64,000 nucleotides of DNA from Dulcicalothrix desertica PCC 7102 (GTDB lineage Bacteria; Cyanobacteriota; Cyanobacteriia; Cyanobacteriales; Nostocaceae): NCBI RefSeq assembly GCF_003991905.1, contig NZ_RSCL01000016.1, positions 124,001 through 188,000 of the forward strand. Reading direction: 5' to 3'. Shown piece after piece: positions 28,797 to 37,892 of the stretch. Under the pieces are notes generated by a model. It was given only the letters and a program-made list of their open reading frames with translations. It had not been told where the DNA came from and did no database searches. Made by a program: the position numbers and the translations under genes. How positions within the stretch are numbered: position 1 is the stretch's first letter; each line of letters starts with the position of its first letter.

Positions 28797-29465
28797 ATGT
28801 CCCTAAGACGACTTTTAATTACTGCCTCGGTGCTGCTAACTACTACCTCAGTCTCAAGTAACGCTTTTGCTCAAAGCAAAGGTACTCCCGGTAAATTTGA
28901 TTTTTATGTACTAGCTCTATCTTGGTCTCCTGACTATTGTGCAGCCAAAGGAGACAGTGACCCGCAACAGTGTAAACAAGGAAAAAAACTAGGTTTTGTT
29001 CTACACGGACTTTGGCCCCAATACCAAAAAGGATATCCTGCTAGCTGCACCACCGAAAGATTGCCAGAAACAGTCAAACAGCAATTTCCAAATTTATTTC
29101 CTAGTGCCAAGCTTTACAATCACGAATGGCAAAAACACGGTACTTGTACAGGCTTAACTCCTGCACAGTATTTAACACTATCAAAACAGAAAAAAGACTC
29201 TGTATCAATTCCTACAGACTACGCCAAACCAAGTAAACCCTTCCGCACCACTATAAATAAACTACAAAGTGATTTTGTTGGCGCCAATCCAGCATTTACA
29301 AGTCTTAGTATAGCCCCTTCTTGCTCAGGTTCCGGACGCTTTTTGCAAGAAATCTTAGTTTGCTTTACCAAAGATGGCAAACCAGGCCCTTGCAGCGCAG
29401 AAGTAATAAGACGTTCGCTCTTAAGTTGCGGTCAATCAGACTTCCTAGTCCGCAACGTCAGGTAA
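28797..29465 (+). CDS. Secreted ribonuclease T2 family protein
   Basis: 222 aa. Signal peptide of ~24 residues ending at NAFAQS. Both catalytic segments are present: CAS I HGLWPQY (~residue 71) and CAS II HEWQKHGTC (~residues 110-118), with the two catalytic histidines and the Lys. Cysteines are suited to disulphides. It would cut RNA outside the cytoplasm, at the periplasm or cell surface. It stands alone between the tandem repeat and proS. Confidence 0.93.
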   Translation: MSLRRLLITASVLLTTTSVSSNAFAQSKGTPGKFDFYVLALSWSPDYCAAKGDSDPQQCKQGKKLGFVLHGLWPQYQKGYPASCTTERLPETVKQQFPNLFPSAKLYNHEWQKHGTCTGLTPAQYLTLSKQKKDSVSIPTDYAKPSKPFRTTINKLQSDFVGANPAFTSLSIAPSCSGSGRFLQEILVCFTKDGKPGPCSAEVIRRSLLSCGQSDFLVRNVR

Positions 29466-29494
29466 AATATCAAAATTGGGCATAATAGAAAAGA

Positions 29495-29525
29495 ACCCCT
29501 CGGCTTGAGTTATCTTAAGCCGGGA
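29495..29525 (+). promoter_or_regulatory. Possible hairpin in the proS leader
   Basis: CTCGGCTT and AAGCCGGGAG face each other across a short loop about 35 nt before the proS ATG. The 6-bp CGGCTT/AAGCCG stem, extended by a G-U and a G-C pair, may be an RNA control element or the terminator of the RNase gene. I see no T-box consensus. Confidence 0.35.
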
Positions 29526-29555
29526 GAGTTGTCAAAAAGAATCGAAGAATAAACT

Positions 29556-31061
29556 ATGGCTGGTCGGAAAACAGAAAAAGCTAATTCCTTGAAAATTACC
29601 AAGCGTGATGAAGATTATTCACGCTGGTATCTCGATATAATAGAGCGGGCAAAACTTGCAGAAGATTCAGGAGTTAGGGGATGCATGATTATCCGACCAG
29701 AAGGTTATGCCATCTGGGAAAAAATACAGCAAACCTTAGATAAGATGTTTAAGGAAACCGGTCATGTTAATGCATACTTCCCAATGTTAATTCCTGTGAG
29801 CTACTTCTCAAAGGAAGCTGAACATGTTTCTGGTTTTGCTAAAGAGTGTGCCGTAGTTACTCACCATCGTTTAAAATTGACAGAGGATGGAACCATTGGT
29901 GTAGATACAGAAGCTGAATTGGCAGAGCCATTAGTTGTAAGACCAACCAGCGAAACCATTATTTGGTCTGCATATAAAAATTGGATTCAAAGCTATAGAG
30001 ATCTCCCTATTCTCGTAAATCAGTGGGCAAATATCTGTCGATGGGAACTTAGAACTCGTCCCTTCTTACGTACTGCTGAATTTTTATGGCAAGAAGGACA
30101 CACAGCTCACATAACATATGAGGAAGCTGAAGTTGAAGCACGCCAAATTTTACAAATCTATAAAACTTTTGTCGAAGACTATTTAGCAGTTCCTGTCTTT
30201 GATGGATTAAAAACTGAAAACGAGAAATTTCCAGGCGCCGACCATACTTATACAATTGAAACAATGACACAAGACCGTCGTGCCATTCAGGTAGGTACTA
30301 GCCATCACCTTGGAACAACATTCTCACATGCTTTTGACGTTAAGTATTTATCAGCACAAGGTACTTTGGAGTATCCATTTGCGACAAGTTGGGGTATAAC
30401 AACCCGTCTTATTGGTGCCATGATTATGGCTCACTCTGATGACCAAGGATTTGTTTGCCCCCCTCGTGTTGCTCCATTACAAGTTGTTGGCATTCCAATT
30501 TATAAAACAGACGATGATAAACAAACAGTTTTATCTAAATTTGAAGAATTACAACAAAAATTTAAATTAATAGATAAATTTTCATTTCGAGTAGACGCGC
30601 GCGAAAGCTTAAGTCCCGGTTTCAAATTTAATGATTGGGAGTTGAAAGGCATTCCGCTTCGTCTAGAGATTGGACCGAAGGATTTAGCAAATGGAAGCTG
30701 TATCTTAGCAAGACGCGATACAGGAGAAAAGATTAATGTACCACTTGACCAATTAGAAGAAAAAATACCTGAAATTTTGGACTTTATTCAAAAAAGTTTG
30801 TTTAAAAAAGCTCAAGAATTTCAGCGTCAGCATACTTACTTTGTAGATACGTATGACTCATTTAAAAATGCCATTGAGCAAAAGCCTGGTTTCTACGTAG
30901 TTTATTTTGCTGGGGCGCCTGAAGATGAAGAAAAAATCAAAGAGGAAACTAAAGCAACTAGTAGATGCATAGCTTTTAGTTTGCAAGACAATAGTATCGG
31001 TAAATGCTTCTATACAGGCAAAGAAACCTCTCAACGTGTTATATTTGCTAAAGCTTATTAA
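29556..31061 (+). CDS. proS: Prolyl-tRNA synthetase, archaeal/eukaryote-type (ProS type 3)
   Basis: 501 aa, charges tRNA-Pro. The sequence is of the short class: DEDYSRWYLDIIERAKLAED at the start, RPTSETIIWSAYKNW motif 2 region, RTAEFLWQEGHTAH, and the conserved C-terminal Tyr after RVIFAKA. The bacterial-type INS editing domain is absent. Most cyanobacteria use the longer (~600 aa) bacterial-type ProRS, so this is likely a second or acquired enzyme. The usual Zn-binding Cys cluster near the C-terminus is reduced to isolated Cys residues, as in other bacterial type-3 enzymes. No other translation genes are nearby. Confidence 0.92.
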   Translation: MAGRKTEKANSLKITKRDEDYSRWYLDIIERAKLAEDSGVRGCMIIRPEGYAIWEKIQQTLDKMFKETGHVNAYFPMLIPVSYFSKEAEHVSGFAKECAVVTHHRLKLTEDGTIGVDTEAELAEPLVVRPTSETIIWSAYKNWIQSYRDLPILVNQWANICRWELRTRPFLRTAEFLWQEGHTAHITYEEAEVEARQILQIYKTFVEDYLAVPVFDGLKTENEKFPGADHTYTIETMTQDRRAIQVGTSHHLGTTFSHAFDVKYLSAQGTLEYPFATSWGITTRLIGAMIMAHSDDQGFVCPPRVAPLQVVGIPIYKTDDDKQTVLSKFEELQQKFKLIDKFSFRVDARESLSPGFKFNDWELKGIPLRLEIGPKDLANGSCILARRDTGEKINVPLDQLEEKIPEILDFIQKSLFKKAQEFQRQHTYFVDTYDSFKNAIEQKPGFYVVYFAGAPEDEEKIKEETKATSRCIAFSLQDNSIGKCFYTGKETSQRVIFAKAY

Positions 31062-31626
31062 AATTAGTAAAACGGTTTTATTAAGGGTTAACATCACTTT
31101 CATCACGGATTATTTAACCGTCGGCTCACGACTGAGAGCCTGCCCGTAGCACAGACTATAAGCCGATACTACAAAACTCCCTAAAAATTAATGACATGAA
31201 CCACTAGTTGGTAAACACTTTAGCTAACTATCAACTTTTTGCTAATTAAAATAAGAATAATGTAGAAGCAGAATACATTTACATGTAGCAGTCCATACTG
31301 CTCCTAAGCGCGTAAATTGTGTAAGACGAGGATACAAATCTTTAACCTAAGTCTTTATAAATAGATTTATCTTTTTCTTGGTCAGAAAGATTAAAACTTG
31401 GTATATTATCAGTACATTTTGAATGTTTACTTCCTCTATGCATAATACTTTCTTAATATTTCTAAAGTATTTAATGAAGTTTGTTGTCGCTAAATATATA
31501 TAGTGTAGACAAATCACATGATATTAACTAGATTTAATGCTGTTATTTACCTGTACAAAATATACATTAATATTTATTATATACAGTTGATATTTGTAAA
31601 TTAAGGCGCGTAGAATCTACAAATAG
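31062..31626. other. 565-bp gap after proS, with one tiny ORF
   Basis: AT-rich region with no recognisable gene. On the minus strand, 31342-31443 could encode a 33-aa polar peptide (MHRGSKHSKCTDNIPSFNLS...), but it lacks a clear ribosome-binding site and I do not recognise it. I found no tRNA cloverleaf and no repeat shared with the rest of the window. Confidence 0.4.
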
Positions 31627-31692
31627 ATGATTTTAGCACACTCACATCTCCTCTTACGCTATTTAACTTTAGGTTTCATGAATAGGAATGGT

Positions 31693-32364
31693 ATGAAGAC
31701 TTTCACTTTCCATACCCATATAGAAGACAAAAATTCAACCTTGAATCCTGGTATAGATGAACTTACCAAGGTCTTAAAAAGAGCTGATCGAGAAGGGAAA
31801 AAATTGATAGAAATGTTCAAGGAAGTGGCAGACAGCTTAATGTCACTACTTGGATCAGTGATAGAAGTTGAGCCGAAACTAGGATTTGTTACAACTTCGC
31901 AACCAATCCGTGAGTTCCAGCTTGAAGGTGTGAGCATCAAAACTTGGAAGAAAACCAAAACACACACAATCAAGTTTCGCCAGAAGTATAAAAATATCCC
32001 TGTGTATGGGTCTATCGTAACAGTAGAAGTTGGCGATGAGTATGATTTGATAGCAATTAACTCAGCCATTGGCGACCCTATTGACATTGATGCCCACCCC
32101 AAGTTTAAGCCTGATCAACTTAAAGACGTAATTCAGAAGCAAACTAAGCATGACCTGAGAAACTCGGATATAAAAGAAACTCTTTACTACTACTTTGATA
32201 CAAATGAAAAGCGTTGGCGCCTTGTATACTTAGTTGAAAACAATTCACAAAAAATAGATTCTCTCCCCAAATCTGAATCAGCACCAGAAATAGTAGATTA
32301 TGTAATTGACGCTCATACGGGAGAGTTAGTTTCTGAACTACCCCGCATCAAAACAATTCGGTAA
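31693..32364 (+). CDS. Stand-alone thermolysin-propeptide-like (FTP/PepSY) protein
   Basis: About 223 aa from the ATG at 31693, which has AGGA 6 nt upstream; in-frame starts at 31627 and 31678 are alternatives. Residues ~91-128 (HTIKFRQKYKNIPVYGS... VEVGDEYDLIAINSAIGD) resemble the FTP propeptide domain of M4/M36 metallopeptidases, and YVIDAHTGELVSELP near the end resembles PepSY. No HExxH catalytic domain follows. Such propeptides inhibit and chaperone the protease. It may be a free inhibitor, or the remnant of a protease gene. No clear signal peptide at the chosen start. Confidence 0.65.
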   Translation: MKTFTFHTHIEDKNSTLNPGIDELTKVLKRADREGKKLIEMFKEVADSLMSLLGSVIEVEPKLGFVTTSQPIREFQLEGVSIKTWKKTKTHTIKFRQKYKNIPVYGSIVTVEVGDEYDLIAINSAIGDPIDIDAHPKFKPDQLKDVIQKQTKHDLRNSDIKETLYYYFDTNEKRWRLVYLVENNSQKIDSLPKSESAPEIVDYVIDAHTGELVSELPRIKTIR

Positions 32365-32435
32365 AGCATTCAGGGAGAATTATAGTTGCTGTAGTGTATG
32401 TAGGGTGGGCAGTGCCCACCTTACGTAGTATTGGC

Positions 32436-33920
32436 TTATTTTAGTAATTCTTCACCTCGTCGATATAGTTCGCGCGCGTAATCTGTCCACGTACCTTGTC
32501 CCCAATATCGAAAACAGCTAGTTTGGACTAGTAAGTTATAAAGTAATGCTTTTTGGTAGTCTTCGCGTTGCGTTACTTGTGCATCTTGTTCGACTAACTT
32601 GTCGTATTTTTGATGAAACAACGCGCTGAGTTTATTCATTGGTTCTAGGACATTTTCATATCCTCTTACCCAACTTAAATCATTTGTCCACGAGGCGCCA
32701 TCTATATGAAACTGATTATCATTTGCTTTTAATTCTTGAATGGCATTTGCTACCGTTTCTTGTGTGATATTACTGGTGCGCTGCCAGATTTTGTGTTGCT
32801 GTACAGCTTGAATTTCGGGATAATTATTAGGGTCGGCGCCTGCTGCTTCGATTAATTCTAGGTATTCTGTACCATTAATTGCGACAGTTCCCGCATTGTT
32901 ATTACCTCCATCGCGGATTTCGTGATAAATTCTGAATAAATCACGGGGATATTCATTCATCATTACACCCCCATTTTCGCCATCGGCAATTTGTGTTACT
33001 AAAGAAGGAATGTTTGTATTACTAACTTGCTGCTTACCACGTCCTTTTGCCTCAAAGTAAGGTTGCATTTGTGCAACTAGCTTTGTATCCGAACCTTGAG
33101 TTTTAATTAGTGCAGTAATACTAACGGTTTCACCGTGAGAATTACGCGCGGTTAATTTATTGGGAATATACTTCTGGTCATGATGTAAACTGGCGCCATC
33201 TAAACGTTCGACTGAATGCTCTTGCACCATTATCCATTTATACCCGCATTCCTTTAATGCTTTTACGTACTGATATAAAGTATCTGGATGATTAGGTAAA
33301 TGCATTTCTGGAGGAGAAAATCCTTTTACCCGCTTTAAAGCATCGTAACCAAATATGGCAGCAAAATAATGTTGCCAAGCTTGAATATGCAACTTGATAT
33401 CAGGAATAGGGGTAGAAGGAATAACTGCATGACTCCACATCGTACCCAACCATTCGACGTAAGGTTGATATTGCACATCGCAGGTAATGCGCTTGAGAGT
33501 ATCAATAATATCGGTGTGCTGTTGCCGTAAACCCCAAAGTAAATTACCCGAATAGTCGAGCATAATACGGGGGTTACATCCTTGGGAAACTAATTCTGGA
33601 ATAAACTCACCAATGCGTTTATAACACCAAGCGAAAACACCTGCATTATGGTTATCCCCATTATGAGGGTGTTCAAACATATGTTGCAGGTTACTAATTA
33701 ATTCACCGTTGAAACCTGCGGGAATAGTAGGTTGGTGCATGTGAAGCGCGCAGGCAAACCCAGCATTGATATTTTCGAGCCGGAGATTGCTTGTATTTTT
33801 AAATACAGGGTCATTGTGGTTTGTAACTAAATGAATTTCGGATTCCCAACCGCTGATGTTTGGTAAACCAAAGCGGATATCATCGAGTCTGGGGAGGGGG
33901 GATGAAATAGTAGCAGTCAT
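32436..33920 (-). CDS. Glycoside hydrolase family 57-like protein
   Basis: 494 aa. Near the N-terminus FACALHMHQPTIPAG gives the HxHQP motif typical of GH57 barrels; LDYSGNLLWGL and WIMVQEHSVERL further along also fit. GH57 enzymes act on alpha-glucans (amylases, branching enzymes), and cyanobacteria store glycogen. The exact activity is not decidable by eye. It stands alone, convergent with the propeptide-like gene; a short GTGGGCAGTGCCCAC hairpin (32403-32420) lies between their ends. Confidence 0.8.
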   Translation of the reverse strand: MTATISSPLPRLDDIRFGLPNISGWESEIHLVTNHNDPVFKNTSNLRLENINAGFACALHMHQPTIPAGFNGELISNLQHMFEHPHNGDNHNAGVFAWCYKRIGEFIPELVSQGCNPRIMLDYSGNLLWGLRQQHTDIIDTLKRITCDVQYQPYVEWLGTMWSHAVIPSTPIPDIKLHIQAWQHYFAAIFGYDALKRVKGFSPPEMHLPNHPDTLYQYVKALKECGYKWIMVQEHSVERLDGASLHHDQKYIPNKLTARNSHGETVSITALIKTQGSDTKLVAQMQPYFEAKGRGKQQVSNTNIPSLVTQIADGENGGVMMNEYPRDLFRIYHEIRDGGNNNAGTVAINGTEYLELIEAAGADPNNYPEIQAVQQHKIWQRTSNITQETVANAIQELKANDNQFHIDGASWTNDLSWVRGYENVLEPMNKLSALFHQKYDKLVEQDAQVTQREDYQKALLYNLLVQTSCFRYWGQGTWTDYARELYRRGEELLK

Positions 33921-34109
33921 TCCATGCGTCCTATAGAAGCTTACTTATTTTGACCCATGACTGCTGTTATACCAGAAAGTCACTAAATAAATTAATAACT
34001 CAGCACTACTCTCGCTGCATAAACTCCAAAAGGGAAACATGTAAACGTTTAGATGAGTAAGGATAAAACTTACAACTCTATTAAACACATCATGTTTGTG
34101 AGAATTACC

Positions 34110-34346
34110 ATGAAAAAGTTAGCTATTCTCGGTTCTGCAGTTGCATTTTTACTATTGAGCAACATTGCTAATTATGCCAAAACAACGTCTCAGTCTACAC
34201 AGCAAAATAAGACTGATACAGAACAAGTTGCTGAAGATTCCACCAACAAGTCTGAACCTGAACAAGAACAAAACCCTGTTGACACGCAGCAAGAAACAGA
34301 CTCATCGACTAATAAACCTGAATCTACAAATAATTACGGATATTAA
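34110..34346 (+). CDS. Small secreted acidic protein
   Basis: 78 aa from the ATG at 34110; an upstream in-frame ATG at 34053 is possible but would put 19 polar residues before the signal peptide. MKKLAILGSAVAFLLLSNIA is a clear signal sequence. The mature part is low-complexity, rich in Gln, Glu, Thr and Ser, with an imperfect repeat (DSTNKSEPEQ / DSSTNKPES). No function recognised. Confidence 0.55.
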   Translation: MKKLAILGSAVAFLLLSNIANYAKTTSQSTQQNKTDTEQVAEDSTNKSEPEQEQNPVDTQQETDSSTNKPESTNNYGY

Positions 34347-34394
34347 AGTTACTCGTTTAAACATCTCAATATTTTAAAAGGAAAAGTTTTTACC

Positions 34395-34874
34395 ATGATT
34401 CATCATATTTCAATTGCGGCAAATCAACCGCAACACGTAGCGAAAGTCCTTGCAGAATTATGCCAAGGACAATTCTCAGAGTTTCCCTATCATCCTGGAT
34501 GCTACATTGTTTTACCTTTAGATCCGCATGGGACAATGATTGAAGTGCTGACTTCTAGCTCTGAATTTACACCGCTTCAGGTTGATGGGGAAAGTAGTTT
34601 GCATCAAAATCCCAATCCTTCTAAGTACAATGCTTTTCATGCGGCAATCTCAGTTCCTACTTCTGAAGCACAAATTCATGAAATTGCAAAACGTGAAGGT
34701 TGGCATGTACTAACGTGCGACCGCAAAGGATTTTTCAGTGTTATTGAGGTTTGGATTGAAAATAAACAGTTACTGGAATTCCTTTCTCCAAAACAAGCTG
34801 CTCAATATCTTGCTTTCATGCAACCGCAATCGTTGAAGCAGTTTTTATCAGAAACAGCACTCTCCGAATGCTAA
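34395..34874 (+). CDS. VOC/glyoxalase-fold protein
   Basis: 159 aa. MIHHISIAANQPQHVAKVLAE at the start and the beta-alpha-beta pattern (GCYIVLPLDPHGTMIEVL) fit the vicinal oxygen chelate fold. A second half with FHAAISVPTSEAQIHEIAKREG suggests the usual paired module. Possible metal ligands are His4 and Glu residues, but the full set is uncertain. Substrate unknown. It lies 48 bp after the small secreted protein gene. Confidence 0.7.
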   Translation: MIHHISIAANQPQHVAKVLAELCQGQFSEFPYHPGCYIVLPLDPHGTMIEVLTSSSEFTPLQVDGESSLHQNPNPSKYNAFHAAISVPTSEAQIHEIAKREGWHVLTCDRKGFFSVIEVWIENKQLLEFLSPKQAAQYLAFMQPQSLKQFLSETALSEC

Positions 34875-35094
34875 AGTCGCTCGTTAAACCAGCTTGATAT
34901 TTTACCAAAAGGCGCCTGTACAAGTATAGTTAACATTCAAAGGCGCCTGCTTATAGCGTTTCCTGTTCGGATCAGCTTTCTAAAGTTTTTATCAAATAAA
35001 AGTAAATTTTTTATAAATTTACGAACCGTTTGTCACAACTTTATCACAATTTGCTGATTATGCTGGATAGTATAACCGACAAGGGCACACACCA
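34875..35094. other. Upstream region of PATAN regulator with two AAAGGCGCCTG copies
   Basis: 220 bp. Contains two direct copies of AAAGGCGCCTG about 31 bp apart (34908 and 34939), unusual because GGCGCC is mostly inside genes in this window. Otherwise no gene. The promoter of the response-regulator gene probably lies here. Confidence 0.35.
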
Positions 35095-36315
35095 ATGGCG
35101 CTTCATACAGAATTAACTATACCCGATACATTACTTTATGAATTTAAAACTTGTACTCGGTCGCATTACAATGGCAAGCTTGAAATTGAAACTTGTACAG
35201 GGCATAAGTTTTCTTTTTACTACCGTTTAGGACACATTGTTTGGGCAAGTGGAGGCGCCCATCCACTTCGACGCTTTAGGCGAAACATGGTACAATATTG
35301 CCCCCAAATTAATCTTGATACAATTCAATTGCAAGCGGACAATCAAGATATAGAATATTGGGATTATCAAGTCCTAGAAGCTTTGTATAACAAGCAGAAA
35401 ATTAAACGCGAGCAAGTAACTCAAATTATATATAGCACAATTGGTGAACTTCTATTTGATTTAACACAGCAAACAAGCTGTCATATTAGTGCTTGTCAAC
35501 GCAATAAAGAGGTAATTTTAGAGGCGCCATTAAGTCTTTCTAGCACAGCGATATCGCTCGAACATATATTTCAATCGTGGAATTCTTGGTCAAAAGCTGG
35601 TTTAGCTAGCTTTTCTCCCAATTTAGCACCTGTACTTCGACAACCTGAACAACTTCAACACCTAATTAATCCAGCATTATATGATAAATTTGTCAAGCTA
35701 ATGAGAGGTAAATATACGCTGCGCGACTTAGCAGCAAAAGCAAAGCAAGATGTATTAGCTATTAGCCGTTTTTTACTTCCTTATATTTTACGAGGATTTG
35801 TTGAATTAGTTAAAGTAGAAGATTTTCGTCTATTTACAAAAGAAACTAAAAATATTTCCAACCAAACAGAATCATCAAAAACGCCATTAATTGCTTGCAT
35901 CGATTCCAGTCCCAGAATTTGTTGGCTTTTAGAGCAGATTATCACTCATCACAGCATGAACTTTGTTGGCATTCACAACCCTTTAAAAATTTTACCGACT
36001 TTAATAGAGCGTAAACCAGACTTGATTTTTTTAAACTTAAATATGCCATTTATTAACGGCTATGAAGTTTGCGCTCAAATCCAACGTATTTCCAGTTTGG
36101 CTAAAATACCTATTGTAATTTTAACTGATGGTGATGGTCTTTTTGACCGGATGCGTGCTAAAGTAGCTGGCTCAACTGATTTTATGACTAAACCCGTGGT
36201 AACTGATAAAGTTATGGATATGGTACGCAAACATTTACATGTTGATACCACATCACTTTATAATTCTTCAATCATATCTAAAGAGCGAAGTGAGTTATGT
36301 TTAGTAGATAATTAA
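35095..36315 (+). CDS. PATAN-domain response regulator (PatA-like)
   Basis: 406 aa. The N-terminal ~240 residues match the PATAN domain of cyanobacterial regulators: NGKLEIETCTGHKFSFYYRLGHIVWASGGAHPL-type start and GELLFDLTQQ in the middle. The C-terminal REC domain (from ~residue 262, TPLIACIDSSPRI) has the phospho-acceptor Asp in LIFLNLNMPF replaced by Asn, so phosphorylation at the usual site may be lost. PATAN regulators control heterocyst patterning, phototaxis and pilus motors. No kinase is adjacent. Confidence 0.85.
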   Translation: MALHTELTIPDTLLYEFKTCTRSHYNGKLEIETCTGHKFSFYYRLGHIVWASGGAHPLRRFRRNMVQYCPQINLDTIQLQADNQDIEYWDYQVLEALYNKQKIKREQVTQIIYSTIGELLFDLTQQTSCHISACQRNKEVILEAPLSLSSTAISLEHIFQSWNSWSKAGLASFSPNLAPVLRQPEQLQHLINPALYDKFVKLMRGKYTLRDLAAKAKQDVLAISRFLLPYILRGFVELVKVEDFRLFTKETKNISNQTESSKTPLIACIDSSPRICWLLEQIITHHSMNFVGIHNPLKILPTLIERKPDLIFLNLNMPFINGYEVCAQIQRISSLAKIPIVILTDGDGLFDRMRAKVAGSTDFMTKPVVTDKVMDMVRKHLHVDTTSLYNSSIISKERSELCLVDN

Positions 36316-36346
36316 ACACAGATGGCAGTGAGGGAAAGACAGGGAT

Positions 36347-37819
36347 ATGCAGGCGCCAAAATACATCCTGGCATTAGACTTAGGTACAACAGGGAACCGC
36401 GCGTTTGTATTTAACGCTGACGGTAATATAGTAGGTAGTGCTTATAAAGAACTTACGCAACATTACCCACAACCAGGATGGCTGGAACACAACCCCTCAC
36501 AAATTTGGAATGATACCTGCTGGGTAATGCAAACAGCTATTGTAAATTCCCAAATTACCCCTGCACAAATAGCTGCTATCGGACTTACCGTGCAGCGTGA
36601 AACCTGTTTACTGTGGAACAAAACTACTGGAGAACCACTTCATAATGCCATTGTCTGGCAAGACCGACGCACGGCGCCATTTTGTTATGAACTACAAGCA
36701 CAGGGTTATACTCAAGAAATATATGACCGTACAGGATTAGTCATCGACGCTTATTTTTCGGCAACCAAGCTCAAATGGTTACTAGATAATATTCCAAATC
36801 TTGATATTAATAACACCCTAGCTGGCACTATTGATACATGGATATTGTGGAAATTAACTAATGGAATACACGCTACAGACCACAGTAACGCTAGTCGAAC
36901 AATGTTGATGAACTTAACGACAGGCGCCTGGGATGAAGCGTTATTAAAATTATTTCAAATACCAGTATATATATTACCACAAATCCAACCTAGCTTAAGT
37001 CACTTTGGTGTTACCCATACAAATATATTAGGAGTAGAAATTCCCATCACAGCAATATTAGGGGACCAACAAGCTTCATTATTTGGTCATGGCTGTTCAA
37101 AACCTGGTTTAGTCAAATGTACTTATGGAACAGGTAGCTTTTTAGTAGCGCATACAGGCTCACAAATAATTCGGACATCGCAGCAACTTATCTCGACAAT
37201 AGCTTGGACACAATCTAATTCGCTGGGATATGCACTAGAAGGTAGTATGTTTACAAGCGGCGCCTGTATTCAATGGCTACGCGACAGTCTTAAACTTATT
37301 AAAAATGCTGCCCAAACAGAAACAATGGCAACGAGCGTTACAGATACTATGGGTGTATATTTTGTACCAGCATTTAGCGGGTTAGGGGCGCCTCATTGGG
37401 ACATGAGCGCACGGGGAGCATTTTTCGGAATTACAGGTGGAACAAAACCCGAACATATGGTGCGTGCTGTTCTTGAAGCAATAGCTTACCAAGTAAAAGA
37501 AGTTGTAGAAGCAATCAACGCATCGTGTACTATACCTGTACAAAAATTAGCAGTAGATGGTGGCGCCTGTAATAATAATTTCTTAATGCAATTCCAAGCT
37601 GATATTTTGGGAATTCCAGTAGAACGTCCGGTTGTTCGCGACACAACAGTGCAAGGTGTTGCCTTTGCTGCTGGGTTAGTTATAGGTTTGTGGGATAGTT
37701 ACGAAATATTAGTTCAAAACCGTCAAATTGACCGTGTATTTGAACCAGGTAAGGAAAGTTTGAATAATTTTGCTATATGGCAAAAAGCTGTTGAGCGCAC
37801 GAAACATTGGACAAATTAA
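36347..37819 (+). CDS. glpK: Glycerol kinase
   Basis: 490 aa, the normal length. It phosphorylates glycerol with ATP. FGGY-kinase signatures: YILALDLGTTGNRAFVFN at the N-terminus, IGLTVQRETCLLWNKTTG, and GLGAPHWDMSARGAFFGITG near 350. The residue usually making GTTSxR is GTTGNR here. The gene starts 31 nt after the PATAN regulator, so they may be cotranscribed. No glpF or glpD in the window. It ends at a repeated hairpin shared with the HAD/CNNM junction. Confidence 0.95.
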   Translation: MQAPKYILALDLGTTGNRAFVFNADGNIVGSAYKELTQHYPQPGWLEHNPSQIWNDTCWVMQTAIVNSQITPAQIAAIGLTVQRETCLLWNKTTGEPLHNAIVWQDRRTAPFCYELQAQGYTQEIYDRTGLVIDAYFSATKLKWLLDNIPNLDINNTLAGTIDTWILWKLTNGIHATDHSNASRTMLMNLTTGAWDEALLKLFQIPVYILPQIQPSLSHFGVTHTNILGVEIPITAILGDQQASLFGHGCSKPGLVKCTYGTGSFLVAHTGSQIIRTSQQLISTIAWTQSNSLGYALEGSMFTSGACIQWLRDSLKLIKNAAQTETMATSVTDTMGVYFVPAFSGLGAPHWDMSARGAFFGITGGTKPEHMVRAVLEAIAYQVKEVVEAINASCTIPVQKLAVDGGACNNNFLMQFQADILGIPVERPVVRDTTVQGVAFAAGLVIGLWDSYEILVQNRQIDRVFEPGKESLNNFAIWQKAVERTKHWTN

Positions 37820-37824
37820 CTGGC

Positions 37825-37890
37825 AACGGATGTAACGGATGTAACGGATAAGCTTATTATCCATCCGTTACATCCGTTGTATCCGTTGCA
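37825..37890. terminator. Inverted repeat CGGATGTAACGGAT at a convergent junction (copy 1)
   Basis: Left part AACGGATGTAACGGATGTAACGGATAA and right part ATCCATCCGTTACATCCGTTG form a long hairpin between the convergent glpK and DUF72 genes. A second copy of the same element is at 58008-58062 between two other convergent genes. A bidirectional terminator role is inferred. Confidence 0.65.
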
Positions 37891-37892
37891 AA

